A DNA stretch of 23,155 nucleotides from BOG-933 sp037132135 (lineage in GTDB: Bacteria; Pseudomonadota; Alphaproteobacteria; Azospirillales; Azospirillaceae), in NCBI GenBank assembly GCA_037132135.1, contig JBAXPR010000055.1, positions 1 through 23,155 on the forward strand. The letters are read 5' to 3'. The notes beneath the pieces are model-generated. The model saw nothing but the letters and a program-made list of their open reading frames with translations, made no database searches and was not told the DNA's origin. The translations under genes were made by a program, and so were the position numbers. Positions 15,690 to 22,927 of this stretch are shown one piece after another (the stretch's first letter is position 1; every line of letters begins with the position of its first letter).

Positions 15690-16109
15690 TTACTTCGTCT
15701 TTTTCTTGTACATCGCCAGCATGCGCTGGGTGACGAGGAAGCCGCCGAAGATGTTGATCGAAGCCAGCACCACCGCGACAAACCCCATGGCCTGGGAGAA
15801 GTCGAAGCTGGCCGGTCCCGCCGCGATCAGGGCGCCGACGATGATCACCGAGGAAATGGCGTTGGTCACCGCCATCAGCGGCGAATGCAGGGCCGGCGTC
15901 ACCCGCCAGACCACATGGTAGCCGACGAACACCGCCAGCACGAACACGGTCAGACCGGTGAGGAAGAACGCCTCGTGGCTGACACCGCCGGCGGCGGCGG
16001 CCCGGCCGGCTTCGGAGATCGTTTCACCGAGCGCGCCCGCCTTTTGCTGAAGCGCCGCGAGTTCGGCCTGAAGTTCGGCCAGGCGGTCCGCGAGTTGGGA
16101 AATATTCAT
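15690..16109 (-). CDS. pntAB: NAD(P) transhydrogenase subunit alpha, membrane part
   Basis: 139 residues. A charged, helical N terminus (about 1-45) is followed by three or four hydrophobic helices (FFLTGLTVFVLAVFVGYHVVW, then HSPLMAVTNAISSVIIVGALIA, then AMGFVAVVLASINIFGGFLV). This is the membrane domain that is fused to the NAD-binding part in enterobacteria but separate in alphaproteobacteria such as Rhodospirillum. ATG at 16109 follows an AGGGGG ribosome site; the TTG at 16127 in the same frame would overlap the pntAA stop. It lies 14 bases after pntAA. Confidence 0.95.
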   Translation of the reverse strand: MNISQLADRLAELQAELAALQQKAGALGETISEAGRAAAAGGVSHEAFFLTGLTVFVLAVFVGYHVVWRVTPALHSPLMAVTNAISSVIIVGALIAAGPASFDFSQAMGFVAVVLASINIFGGFLVTQRMLAMYKKKTK

Positions 16110-16123
16110 GGCTGTCGTCCCCC

Positions 16124-17308
16124 TCAATCGTTACCGGCGCCGGCCGCGGCCACGGGCGCGGGGGCGAAGGCGGGGTGAATGATCTGGCCGTCGCGGGTCA
16201 GCGCGATGCCCTTGACAACCTCGTCGGCCCAGGGGATCGCAAAGACGCCGGTCTTCTTGTCGACAAAGGATTGCAGCAGGTTGAAAAGGTTGCGGGCGTA
16301 GAGCGCCGAGGCGTCGACCGCGATCCGGCTTGGCACGTTGAGATGGCCGATGATCTTGACCCCATTCTCGGTGATCACGATCTCGCCCGGCCGGGCCCCC
16401 TCGACGTTACCGCCCTGCTCGACCGCGAGATCCACGATCACCGAGCCCGGCTTCATCGAGGCCACCATGCCGGCGCTGACCAGAATCGGCGCCTTGCGGC
16501 CCGGAATCAGCGCGGTGGTGATCACGATATCCTGCTTTTTGATCGTCTCTGCGAGCAACGCCGCCTGCTTGGCCCGGTATTCGGGGCTCATCTCCTTGGC
16601 GTAGCCGCCCTTGGTCTCGGCCTGCTTGAACTCCTCGTCCTCGACCGCGACAAAGCTGGCACCCAGCGACTGTACCTGCTCCTTCACCGCCGGCCGCACG
16701 TCGGTGGCGCTGACGATGGCGCCGAGGCGGCGCGCGGTGGCGATCGCCTGCAGGCCGGCAACGCCGACGCCCATGATCAGGCAGCGGGCCGGCGGCACGG
16801 TCCCGGCGGCGGTCATCATCATCGGAAAGGCGCGGCCGAATTCATAGGAGGCGTCGAGCACCGCCCGATAGCCGGAGAGGTTGGACTGGCTGGACAGCAC
16901 ATCCATCGCCTGGGCGCGGGTGATGCGCGGCATGAACTCCATGGCAAAGGCGACAACCCCGGCCCCGGCGTAAGCCTGCAGGCGCTCAGGCTCGCTGTAG
17001 GGCGACAGGATGCCGAGCAGCAGCGCCCCCGGCTTCAGGAGGGCCAGTTCATCGACCTCGCCGTCGCCGGCGAGCAACGGCCGCTGGACCTTGAGCACGA
17101 TATCGGCATCGCCGAGCAGGGCCTTGACATCGCTTTCGAGCACGGCGCCGGCCTCGGCATACTGCCGATCAAGGAAGGACGCCCCCTCCCCGGCCCCGCA
17201 TTCGACGGCGACATCCAGACCCAAGCCCTTGATCTTCTTCACGGTCTCCGGAGAGGCCGCGACCCGGCGCTCACCCCTGCGCCGCTCTTTGGGTATGGCG
17301 ACTTTCAT
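16124..17308 (-). CDS. pntAA: NAD(P) transhydrogenase subunit alpha, soluble NAD(H)-binding part
   Basis: 394 residues, related to alanine dehydrogenase. It begins with the family N terminus MKVAIPKERRRGERRVAASP. It carries EFMPRITRAQAMDVLSSQ (124-141) and the Rossmann motif GVGVAGLQAI (180-189), followed by TDVR (202-205), whose aspartate binds the NAD ribose. The protein sits on the cytoplasmic face and passes hydride from NADH to the PntB NADP domain. It is about 10 residues longer than many relatives because of an Ala/Pro-rich C terminus. GAGGA lies upstream of the ATG. It is the first gene of the pntAA-pntAB-pntB operon; the 258 bases before it contain no gene. Confidence 0.95.
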   Translation of the reverse strand: MKVAIPKERRRGERRVAASPETVKKIKGLGLDVAVECGAGEGASFLDRQYAEAGAVLESDVKALLGDADIVLKVQRPLLAGDGEVDELALLKPGALLLGILSPYSEPERLQAYAGAGVVAFAMEFMPRITRAQAMDVLSSQSNLSGYRAVLDASYEFGRAFPMMMTAAGTVPPARCLIMGVGVAGLQAIATARRLGAIVSATDVRPAVKEQVQSLGASFVAVEDEEFKQAETKGGYAKEMSPEYRAKQAALLAETIKKQDIVITTALIPGRKAPILVSAGMVASMKPGSVIVDLAVEQGGNVEGARPGEIVITENGVKIIGHLNVPSRIAVDASALYARNLFNLLQSFVDKKTGVFAIPWADEVVKGIALTRDGQIIHPAFAPAPVAAAGAGND

Positions 17309-17566
17309 GCTTTACACATCCTCACATGGTCGCGGACTGAGGGCGGCCCCGGTCGGAGCCCCCCTTCCGAACCCGAAGCTGCCGGATTTCCGGCCGCAGT
17401 GCAGCACTTTCTCGCCGATGCGACAATTCGGTCGTCGATTTTATCGATCCTGCCCGACTCTTGCGCAAAGTGCCCGCCGAAGCGCTACGGGCTGTTCCGG
17501 AGAAAGCGACTCGCGATGGCAGCGCCGGCCGGCGGCGCCGCGGCCGGCGGCCGGGACTCGGGAGCC

Positions 17567-18073
17567 TCAGCTGACGGCCTCGATCTCGGCCTCGGTCAGG
17601 GTGCCGGGAATGATGGCCAGCGGAAGACGCAGGCGGCTGTAGCCCGAGGTGGCGAAATGGGTGAGCAGCGGTCCCGGGCCGTCGGGACCGGTGCCGGCGG
17701 CCAGCACCAGCACGGTGATGGTGCGGTCCTCGTCCAGCAGGTTCAGCAGTTCCTCCCGGCGCGTGCCCTCGCGAAGATGAAACACCGGCGGCGTCCCGGT
17801 GAGGCGGATCACTTCCTTGGCGTGGCGCTGCAGGATCTGCTCGCCGTCAAGCCGGCGTTCCTCGCGCATCAGATCCTCGATCGCGCGCCAGTGCTGGAAT
17901 TCGATCGGCTCCATGACATAGAGCAGCGCCACCCGGCCGCCGACCTTGGCCGCGCGGCGGCAGGCGTAGGCCAGCGCCACGGAAAACTCGGGGCTGTCGT
18001 CGACCACCACAAGAAAGATGCGGACCGGACCGGCGGTTGCGGCGAGCGGGGGAGCCGGGGGGATTTTGGTCAT
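17567..18073 (-). CDS. UspA-like universal stress protein
   Basis: 168 residues with one UspA-type fold: IFLVVVDDSPEFSVALAYACRRAAKVGGRVALLYVME near the N terminus, and a C-terminal LRLPLAIIPG strand. The glycine-rich ATP-binding loop typical of ATP-binding Usp proteins (GxxGxxxGS) is only partly recognisable (GTGPDGPG), so nucleotide binding is uncertain. ATG at 18073 is used; the upstream TTG in frame lies inside the end of the previous gene. Its start is four bases after that gene's stop, with GGGAGG inside that gene as ribosome site, so it is the third gene of the TauE-TIGR02186-Usp operon. A GC-rich self-complementary stretch follows the stop (about 17522-17560) and may act as terminator. 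Confidence 0.8.
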   Translation of the reverse strand: MTKIPPAPPLAATAGPVRIFLVVVDDSPEFSVALAYACRRAAKVGGRVALLYVMEPIEFQHWRAIEDLMREERRLDGEQILQRHAKEVIRLTGTPPVFHLREGTRREELLNLLDEDRTITVLVLAAGTGPDGPGPLLTHFATSGYSRLRLPLAIIPGTLTEAEIEAVS

Positions 18074-18077
18074 GGTC

Positions 18078-18878
18078 CTAAGACCTCCCAAGCAGGGTGC
18101 CGGCGCCCCAGCCGATCAGACAGGCGCCAAAGACCGCGGCCAGCCCGTACCAGACCGGGCGCCGCTGGGCGAATTCCGACAGCTCCGCACCGACGCCGGT
18201 CTTGCCCACGATCAGGGGCGTGGTCTGGGCGCTGACGACGTCGCGATCGCGGAACAAGAAGACGCTGACCGTGTAGGTCCCGGTAGCCACGGTGGCGGGA
18301 AAGAAAAGATTGGTGCGAAACAGCCGCTTGCCGAGAAAGGTCACCTGACCGTCGCCGCCGGCATAGAGCCCGGCCTCGAGCTTGGCCCGCACCAGCGCCT
18401 CGCGAAAGGCCGCAAGATCGGCAGGGGCAAACGCCCGGCCGCCGGCCGGATTGAAGACGAGGCGGTCGAGGCCGATGCCGTGGCGGGCCAGCACCGGTTC
18501 GGGAGCCAGCCCGTCGAGCGGCCGGCTGGTGGCCAGGGCATAAAAGCCGGGCACCTGCTCGAAGACCACCGCGCGGCGGTTCATCCAGAGGCCGGCCAGG
18601 CGCTCCTTGCGCCGCACCGTCACCCGCGCTTTCGGCCCCAGCACCACCACCGCGACCTCGCCCGGCCCGTCGACGGCGCCGAACAGTACCACCTCGGTGC
18701 CGGTAAACCCGGTGGTGATCGCGATCAGGTGGCTGGACAGATCCGCCACCAGCGCCTGCGCGGTGGTGGCCGAACTCCAGAGCAGGGTGCCGCCGGCCCC
18801 GAGCAGCCCGAGCGCCAGCGCCGCCAGCGCCAGCCCGAGCCGGCGCCCGCACCCGGTCAGGCGGCGGGCGGCGGTCAT
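18078..18878 (-). CDS. TIGR02186 / Alph_Pro_TM family membrane protein
   Basis: 266 residues. An N-terminal signal or anchor helix (about 13-35), a large extracytoplasmic domain (LVADLSSHLIAITTGFTGTEVVLFGA from about 43), and a C-terminal helix (about 245-262) are visible. It fits the alphaproteobacterial family TIGR02186, commonly found beside TauE/SafE exporters, as it is here. The start ATG overlaps the stop of the exporter gene by the classic ATGA, so the two are tightly coupled. No catalytic motif is apparent. A role in assembling or assisting the exporter is inferred from linkage only. Confidence 0.85.
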   Translation of the reverse strand: MTAARRLTGCGRRLGLALAALALGLLGAGGTLLWSSATTAQALVADLSSHLIAITTGFTGTEVVLFGAVDGPGEVAVVVLGPKARVTVRRKERLAGLWMNRRAVVFEQVPGFYALATSRPLDGLAPEPVLARHGIGLDRLVFNPAGGRAFAPADLAAFREALVRAKLEAGLYAGGDGQVTFLGKRLFRTNLFFPATVATGTYTVSVFLFRDRDVVSAQTTPLIVGKTGVGAELSEFAQRRPVWYGLAAVFGACLIGWGAGTLLGRS

Positions 18879-19789
18879 CGCGGCCCCTCGGTGACCAGGG
18901 AATAGAGATCGGCCGGCTCGGTGATCAGTTGCCCGGCCAGCCCCAGCGCCACCGCCACCACCAGCAGCGCCAGCAGCGCCCGCGCCGTCTCGCCGCGCAG
19001 ACGGGCGCCGAGGCGGCTGCCGATCTGGGCGCCGACGACGCCGCCGGCCAGCAGCAGCGCCGCCAGCATGACATCGACGGTATGGTTGACCGAGGCCTGC
19101 AACAGCGTGACCACGGCGGTGGTGGCGATGATCTGGAACAGCGAGGTTCCGGCGACCAGCGCCGCCGGCATGCGCAGGATGTAGATCATCGCCGGCACCA
19201 GCAGGAAGCCGCCGCCGATCCCCATCACCGCGACCATCACCCCGCCGAACATGCCGATGGCCAGCGGCAGCAGCGCGCTGACATAGAGCTTCGAGTGGGG
19301 AAAGCGGGTCTGGAACGGCAGGCGGTGCAGCCAGCCCCGACCGGTCCGCTTGGCCAACTGGGCCGGGCGGCCGCGGATCAGGGCGACCATGCTCTCGGCC
19401 AGCATCGACAGCCCGACCAGCCCGAGCAGCCCGACATAAAGCAGCGAAATCACGAGATCGATCTGGCCGAGCCGTTGCAGGACCCCGAACAGCAGCACGC
19501 CGAGGCCGCTGCCGAGACCGCTGCCGGCCAGCATCACAAGGCCCATGCGGAAATCAACGGCGCCGCGCCGCCAGTGCGCGAGGACCCCCGAGACGCTGGC
19601 CGCGACCAGCTGATTGGCCTGGGTTCCGACCGCCACCGCCGGCGGCACGCCGATGAAGATCAGGAACGGGGTCAGGAGAAAGCCGCCGCCGACGCCGAAC
19701 AGCCCCGACATCACGCCCGCCACCCAGCCCATACCCACGATCAGCAGGGCATTGACCGACATCTCGGCAATGGGCAGATAGACTTGCAT
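18875..19789 (-). CDS. Sulfite exporter TauE/SafE family permease
   Basis: 304 residues, with about eight membrane helices in two related halves. Each half carries the family motif: GLFGVGGGFLLTPFLIFIGVPPAVAVGTQANQ near the N terminus and VMGIGGGFLLVPAMIYILRMPAALVAGTSLFQ in the second half. A longer soluble loop lies between (about 135-170). TSUP permeases export sulfite, sulfonates or other small organic anions; the substrate here is unknown. The start is ATG at 19789, with a GTG one codon earlier as an equal candidate; the ribosome site is weak. It is coupled by an ATGA overlap to the TIGR02186 gene. Confidence 0.92.
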   Translation of the reverse strand: MQVYLPIAEMSVNALLIVGMGWVAGVMSGLFGVGGGFLLTPFLIFIGVPPAVAVGTQANQLVAASVSGVLAHWRRGAVDFRMGLVMLAGSGLGSGLGVLLFGVLQRLGQIDLVISLLYVGLLGLVGLSMLAESMVALIRGRPAQLAKRTGRGWLHRLPFQTRFPHSKLYVSALLPLAIGMFGGVMVAVMGIGGGFLLVPAMIYILRMPAALVAGTSLFQIIATTAVVTLLQASVNHTVDVMLAALLLAGGVVGAQIGSRLGARLRGETARALLALLVVAVALGLAGQLITEPADLYSLVTEGPR

Positions 19790-19862
19790 CACGACACCCG
19801 GAGCGGCAGGGCGGTCAGCTTACCCCGACCGCCGCCGTCCGGCCAGCGCTACCGTCGGCCGC

Positions 19863-20102
19863 TCAGCACAGCGACTCGTGATGGACGTGACCGGCGCTGA
19901 GGCGGCGCTCCAGTTCGACGTCGTGAAGCAACGGCCGGCCGCGGGTGATCGCCTGCTGTTCGATCAGGCTGTGAAAATGCGTTTCAAGATGAAGATATTC
20001 GGGCTCTAGCCGGCGCCGGCGATCGTGGTCGCGCTGCCGCGCCGAGGACTGCACCAGCCCGCCAGACCGACCCGCCTGATAAGAACGATCAAAGGACGCC
20101 AT
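19863..20102 (-). CDS. Small hypothetical protein
   Basis: 79 residues, not recognised. ATG at 20102 has GGGAGAGG just before it. The N-terminal third is Arg/Gln/Asp-rich and looks disordered. The rest (EPEYLHLETHFHSLIEQQAITR, then RPLLHDVELERRL) looks like two amphipathic helices, and it ends HVHHESLC. Codon use resembles neighbouring genes. It stands 73 bases upstream of the TauE gene on the same strand and could be first in that operon. It may still be a chance frame. Confidence 0.42.
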   Translation of the reverse strand: MASFDRSYQAGRSGGLVQSSARQRDHDRRRRLEPEYLHLETHFHSLIEQQAITRGRPLLHDVELERRLSAGHVHHESLC

Positions 20103-20419
20103 CACCCTCTCCCGTTGCCGATAGCCTTACTTCTTATCGCCGCCCCGTCCCATCCGCCGGACGGCTCCGGACCGCCGGGTGGACTCCGGGCGTGCCCCTC
20201 CGAACCATCGGCCTGTGGTAGCGCAGAAGTATTAATTCTGTCTTAAGGCCGCCCGGCGATGGCGGCAGCGGGACCGGCGATCGTTGCGACAAACGGCCGC
20301 GTCCCGCCCCCCGCGACCGCGCTGCGGCACCGGCTCAACAGGAACTCTGGCATCACCGGGGCTCCTGGGCTAAAGCTTGCCGGCATCGGCATCGAACCCT
20401 GGGAAAGGACCCGCGAACC
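20103..20419. other. Intergenic region between a divergent small gene and ssb
   Basis: There are 317 bases with no convincing gene. A short dyad, CAGAA-7-TTCTG (20224-20240), lies in the one AT-rich patch, just before CTTAAGG, and may mark a promoter region for ssb. No alphaproteobacterial SOS box (GTTC-7-GTTC) was found in either orientation. Confidence 0.5.
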
Positions 20420-20968
20420 ATGGCTGGCAGCGTCAACAAGGTCATCCTCATCGGCAACGTGGGCAAGGATCCGGAAATCCGCAGCCTGCAGAACGGCGGC
20501 CGGGTCGCCAATTTCTCGCTTGCGACCTCCGAGAGCTGGAAGGACCGCACCAGCGGCGAGAAGCGGGAAAAGACCGAATGGCACCGGGTGGTGGTGTTCA
20601 ACGACAATCTGGTCGGGGTCGTCGAACGCTTCATCAAGAAGGGCTCGAAGCTCTATATCGAGGGCGCCCTCGAGACCCGCAAATGGACCGACCAGTCGGG
20701 CCAGGAAAAATACTCGACCGAGGTCGTGATCAAGCAGTTCCGCGGCGAGATCACCCTGCTCGACGGCCGCAGCGAGAGCGGCGGCGGCGGCGGCTACGAC
20801 CGGGCCGGTGGCGATGACTATGGCGGCGGTCCCGGCGGCAGCCCCGGCGGCGGGGGCGGGGGCGGCTACGGCAGCAGCAGTGGCGGCGGCTATGGCGGAG
20901 GCGGTCGCAGCAGTACCCCGCCGCCGTCCCGCCCGCGCGACGACATCGACGATGAAATCCCGTTCTGA
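20420..20968 (+). CDS. ssb: Single-stranded DNA-binding protein
   Basis: 182 residues. An N-terminal OB fold (1 to about 112) begins MAGSVNKVILIGNVGKDPEIR and includes FSLATSESWKD, EWHRVVVFND and GSKLYIEGALETRKW. A glycine-, serine- and tyrosine-rich linker follows (about 117-165). The protein ends with the acidic tip DDIDDEIPF, which recruits replication and repair partners. It coats single-stranded DNA as a tetramer in replication, recombination and repair. AAGGA lies about ten bases before the ATG. The linker is coded by GGC-rich repeats, which are prone to length change. Confidence 0.97.
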   Translation: MAGSVNKVILIGNVGKDPEIRSLQNGGRVANFSLATSESWKDRTSGEKREKTEWHRVVVFNDNLVGVVERFIKKGSKLYIEGALETRKWTDQSGQEKYSTEVVIKQFRGEITLLDGRSESGGGGGYDRAGGDDYGGGPGGSPGGGGGGGYGSSSGGGYGGGGRSSTPPPSRPRDDIDDEIPF

Positions 20969-21121
20969 AGCGGATCGCCAGCGGCGGCGGCGTTTCCATG
21001 GCGACGCCCGGGGTTTGACGATACAGTCCGCCAAGTCGCCTCGGAAACCGCCATCTCCGGGCTCCCGCCGAACTGAGGCGCAAACTCGCATCCCAACATA
21101 CAATAAAGAGAGCACAGCCCC

Positions 21122-21439
21122 ATGACTCGCCTGATCTTGTCCGTACTTTCCGCCGTTTTCCTCTTTGCAACATCAGCGGCGTTTGCCGCCGATGAGTATG
21201 CCGTGGTTCCCGCGGGCGATGCCCAATACATCCAGTGCAAAGCCTATTCAATGAAGAAATGGGAGGGAGGCGGCGACGCCAGCCCGATTGCCGGTCAGAC
21301 CAAAGCGGAAGCCTTCTGCGTCTGCATGTGGAACGAAACTCCGGATGATTTCAAGGGAAGCCTTGCGAAGTTTTCCGAGACCGCCAAGGGTGCAGCAACC
21401 AACAAAATCTGTGAAAAATACTCGAACTGGGGCGAATAA
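21122..21439 (+). CDS. Small secreted cysteine-containing protein, hypothetical
   Basis: 105 residues. A clear signal peptide (MTRLILSVLSAVFLFATSAAFA, cleavage after residue 22) predicts a periplasmic mature protein of about 83 residues. It has four cysteines (C39, C66, C68, C97) that could form two disulfides, with CVCMWNE and NKICEKYSNWGE as memorable segments. I do not recognise the family. AAGAGAG lies before the ATG. A strong hairpin 17 bases after the stop suggests the gene is transcribed alone, and it is separated from ssb by 153 bases. Confidence 0.75.
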   Translation: MTRLILSVLSAVFLFATSAAFAADEYAVVPAGDAQYIQCKAYSMKKWEGGGDASPIAGQTKAEAFCVCMWNETPDDFKGSLAKFSETAKGAATNKICEKYSNWGE

Positions 21440-21456
21440 GATCGAGTCTTGACACC

Positions 21457-21494
21457 GCCGTCGGCCAGACGCCCTGCCCGGTCCGGCCGACGGC
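21457..21494 (+). terminator. Hairpin after the small secreted protein gene
   Basis: A perfect 10-base stem, GCCGTCGGCC (21457-21466) with GGCCGACGGC (21485-21494), encloses an 18-base loop, 17 bases past the stop. No T-run follows, so it may be a weak or factor-aided terminator. Confidence 0.45.
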
Positions 21495-21583
21495 ATCCGC
21501 TGTGATCACCCCCCCCTCCCCGGTTGGCCAGGTGAACCCGACTCTGCGGCCGCCGGCCGCCGGTCAAGGATGTCTGAATCTTC

Positions 21584-21641
21584 CGGACACCGGCCTCCGG
21601 CCACGTTATAGTGTCGGCACCTTGGTTTGGTGGGACACTAT
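21584..21641 (+). promoter_or_regulatory. Possible promoter with overlapping operator-like dyad
   Basis: CGGACA (21584-21589) and TATAGT (21607-21612) stand 17 bases apart as -35 and -10 candidates. The -10 is embedded in a dyad: ATAGTGTC (21608-21615) with GACACTAT (21634-21641), and inside it CACC with GGTG. The arrangement, about 90 bases before the 174-residue gene, fits a repressor site over a promoter or an RNA hairpin in the leader. Confidence 0.35.
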
Positions 21642-21732
21642 GACGCCGACAGCGGCGTTTCCCGCCTCGCCGCTCTCGGCATAATCTTGAAATCCGGCCG
21701 GCATCCGATCCAACGACCAAAGGGGAATAGCT

Positions 21733-22257
21733 ATGGAACGTTCTGGTCGCGATGACGATGCCGCTCTGACCGACTATCTGATCTCGCTGAAGATTTCGGT
21801 TGATGAACAGATTGTCCAGGAGTGGGCGGCGGCCTCGGTACTGAGCGAAGACGTCAAACGAGCCTGCGAGATCATGCGATCGACTCTGGCACTCGACAAT
21901 CCCCGGCACAGCGAGATCGCCTTTGACATCGCCTTTAGTAATTTTGCGAAAATGTCGGATATTGTCAACGATGTCCACAAATCAATATCGATTGCCCATG
22001 TGGTATCCCGCGACATAAAGCAGAAACATGACGACTATATATTAAAGAATGCGAACAGTTCAGCTGATGGCTATTTAACACACAATGATTTATCACCAGA
22101 CTCTCCAAACAATCCCGTCGTTCATCAAACAGAGCCCCCCAGAAAGCCCCTGTTTGGCAAAGTCAGGCCAACGGTCATTTTTGTCTCAAATACTCTCATG
22201 GTTCTTGGTATCGTTGCCATCGGATTTATGCTTGGCCTCCTCGCCACGCGCGGTTAG
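21733..22257 (+). CDS. Tail-anchored hypothetical protein
   Basis: 174 residues, not recognised. A soluble, mainly helical N-terminal region (1 to about 105) is followed by a polar linker rich in Ser, Asn, Asp and Pro (about 106-142). A single C-terminal membrane helix (about 146-170, VIFVSNTLMVLGIVAIGFMLGLLA) ends the protein. With no signal peptide, the bulk should be cytoplasmic with the tail in the membrane. AGGGGA lies before the ATG. The second half of the gene is AT-rich, unlike the GC-rich neighbours. A hairpin overlaps the stop codon. Confidence 0.75.
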   Translation: MERSGRDDDAALTDYLISLKISVDEQIVQEWAAASVLSEDVKRACEIMRSTLALDNPRHSEIAFDIAFSNFAKMSDIVNDVHKSISIAHVVSRDIKQKHDDYILKNANSSADGYLTHNDLSPDSPNNPVVHQTEPPRKPLFGKVRPTVIFVSNTLMVLGIVAIGFMLGLLATRG

Positions 22258-22290
22258 GGCGGGTCCCGCCCCCACCCCTCTGACCCGCCC
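22257..22290 (+). terminator. Hairpin at the end of the tail-anchored protein gene
   Basis: GGGCGGGT (22257-22264) and ACCCGCCC (22283-22290) form a perfect 8-base stem with an 18-base C-rich loop, beginning on the last base of the stop codon. No T-run follows. Confidence 0.35.
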
Positions 22291-22417
22291 AGAGTCGCGG
22301 TTGCGGCAGAGGACGGGGGAGGGTTGCGACCACCGCTGGTCAGATGACAACCATTGAGTGGCCGCGCAGTGCTGTGGTACAAACACGAAAGATGAGACGC
22401 TGAGAAAGTTGAATAGA

Positions 22418-22657
22418 ATGCAACCGATCGTCAAAGCAAGACTTACTGTCCTCGTGGTTGTAATTGCGGCGCTGGCCGCGCTGTTCATTCCAAATTACAT
22501 ACACTTTGTTGATGATACGGCCGGGTCTCATACAAATATTATGACTTATCTGCTGAATATCGCGGCCATCGGCGTCGCAAGCATCATCGCAGTCTTCATC
22601 ATCCCGGTTGTTTTTGCCACGATCATTGTGGCGATCAAACGGTTGTTTGGCCACTAG
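22418..22657 (+). CDS. Small two-helix membrane protein, hypothetical
   Basis: 79 residues from ATG 22418. Two membrane helices are clear: about 6-24 (KARLTVLVVVIAALAALFI) and about 46-70 (LLNIAAIGVASIIAVFIIPVVFATIIVA). A short polar loop (HFVDDTAGSHTN) joins them and the end is basic (KRLFGH). The frame extends to GTG 22358, but that N terminus (AAQCCGTNTKDE) has no ribosome site; GAGAAAG about ten bases before 22418 supports the shorter form. The family is not recognised. It is somewhat AT-rich, like the gene before it. Confidence 0.6.
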   Translation: MQPIVKARLTVLVVVIAALAALFIPNYIHFVDDTAGSHTNIMTYLLNIAAIGVASIIAVFIIPVVFATIIVAIKRLFGH

Positions 22658-22822
22658 CCACAGCCGCAGACAAACCGGGCCGGTCCCGGCGCGGAAGCGG
22701 CGTTCAGATCATGAATAGCTGCCGCGTGCGGAACAATTCAGCATTGCTGTGGCGAAACCCTTGCGGTAGGCTGCCGCAATTGAGCGGCGTTTTGCCGCAG
22801 TCGTGCGAGAAGGTCCGGCAGC

Positions 22823-22927
22823 ATGGCGGACACACCGCCCCTTGGAACGCCGATGAGCGCCGGCCCGATCCCCCAACGGCAGGGCGGAATGAGTGTGACG
22901 CTGTCACAATCATGGGGGCGGCGCTGA
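22823..22927 (+). CDS. Possible 34-codon ORF coupled to the response regulator
   Basis: The frame runs from ATG 22823 to TGA 22925-22927 and encodes 34 residues, starting MADTPPLGTPMSAG and ending SQSWGRR. GAAGG lies nine bases before the ATG. Its stop overlaps the next start as TGATG, the typical geometry of translational coupling. There is no recognisable family, and the sequence is Pro/Gly-rich, so it may be a leader peptide, a small protein or chance. Confidence 0.3.
   Translation: MADTPPLGTPMSAGPIPQRQGGMSVTLSQSWGRR
22894..22908. promoter_or_regulatory. TGTGAC/GTCACA palindrome just before the response regulator
   Basis: TGTGAC (22894-22899) and GTCACA (22903-22908) flank three bases. 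Read as TGTGA-5-TCACA it resembles a CRP/FNR-type site but is one base short of the usual six-base spacing. It lies inside the 34-codon frame, 18 bases before the regulator start. Confidence 0.25.

Noticed and set aside
17522..17560. A self-complementary CCGGCCG/CGGCCGG-rich stretch after the Usp gene
   Set aside because: It could be a terminator, but the GC-only repeats allow many pairings and no T-run follows, so it is mentioned only under the Usp gene.
20763..20912. GGC-rich repetitive DNA near the end of ssb
   Set aside because: This is the coding sequence of the normal glycine-rich linker of SSB, not an independent repeat element.
22704..22913. A 69-codon minus-strand frame before the response regulator
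   Set aside because: It has no ribosome site or family resemblance, and it overlaps the region with a better plus-strand coupling geometry.
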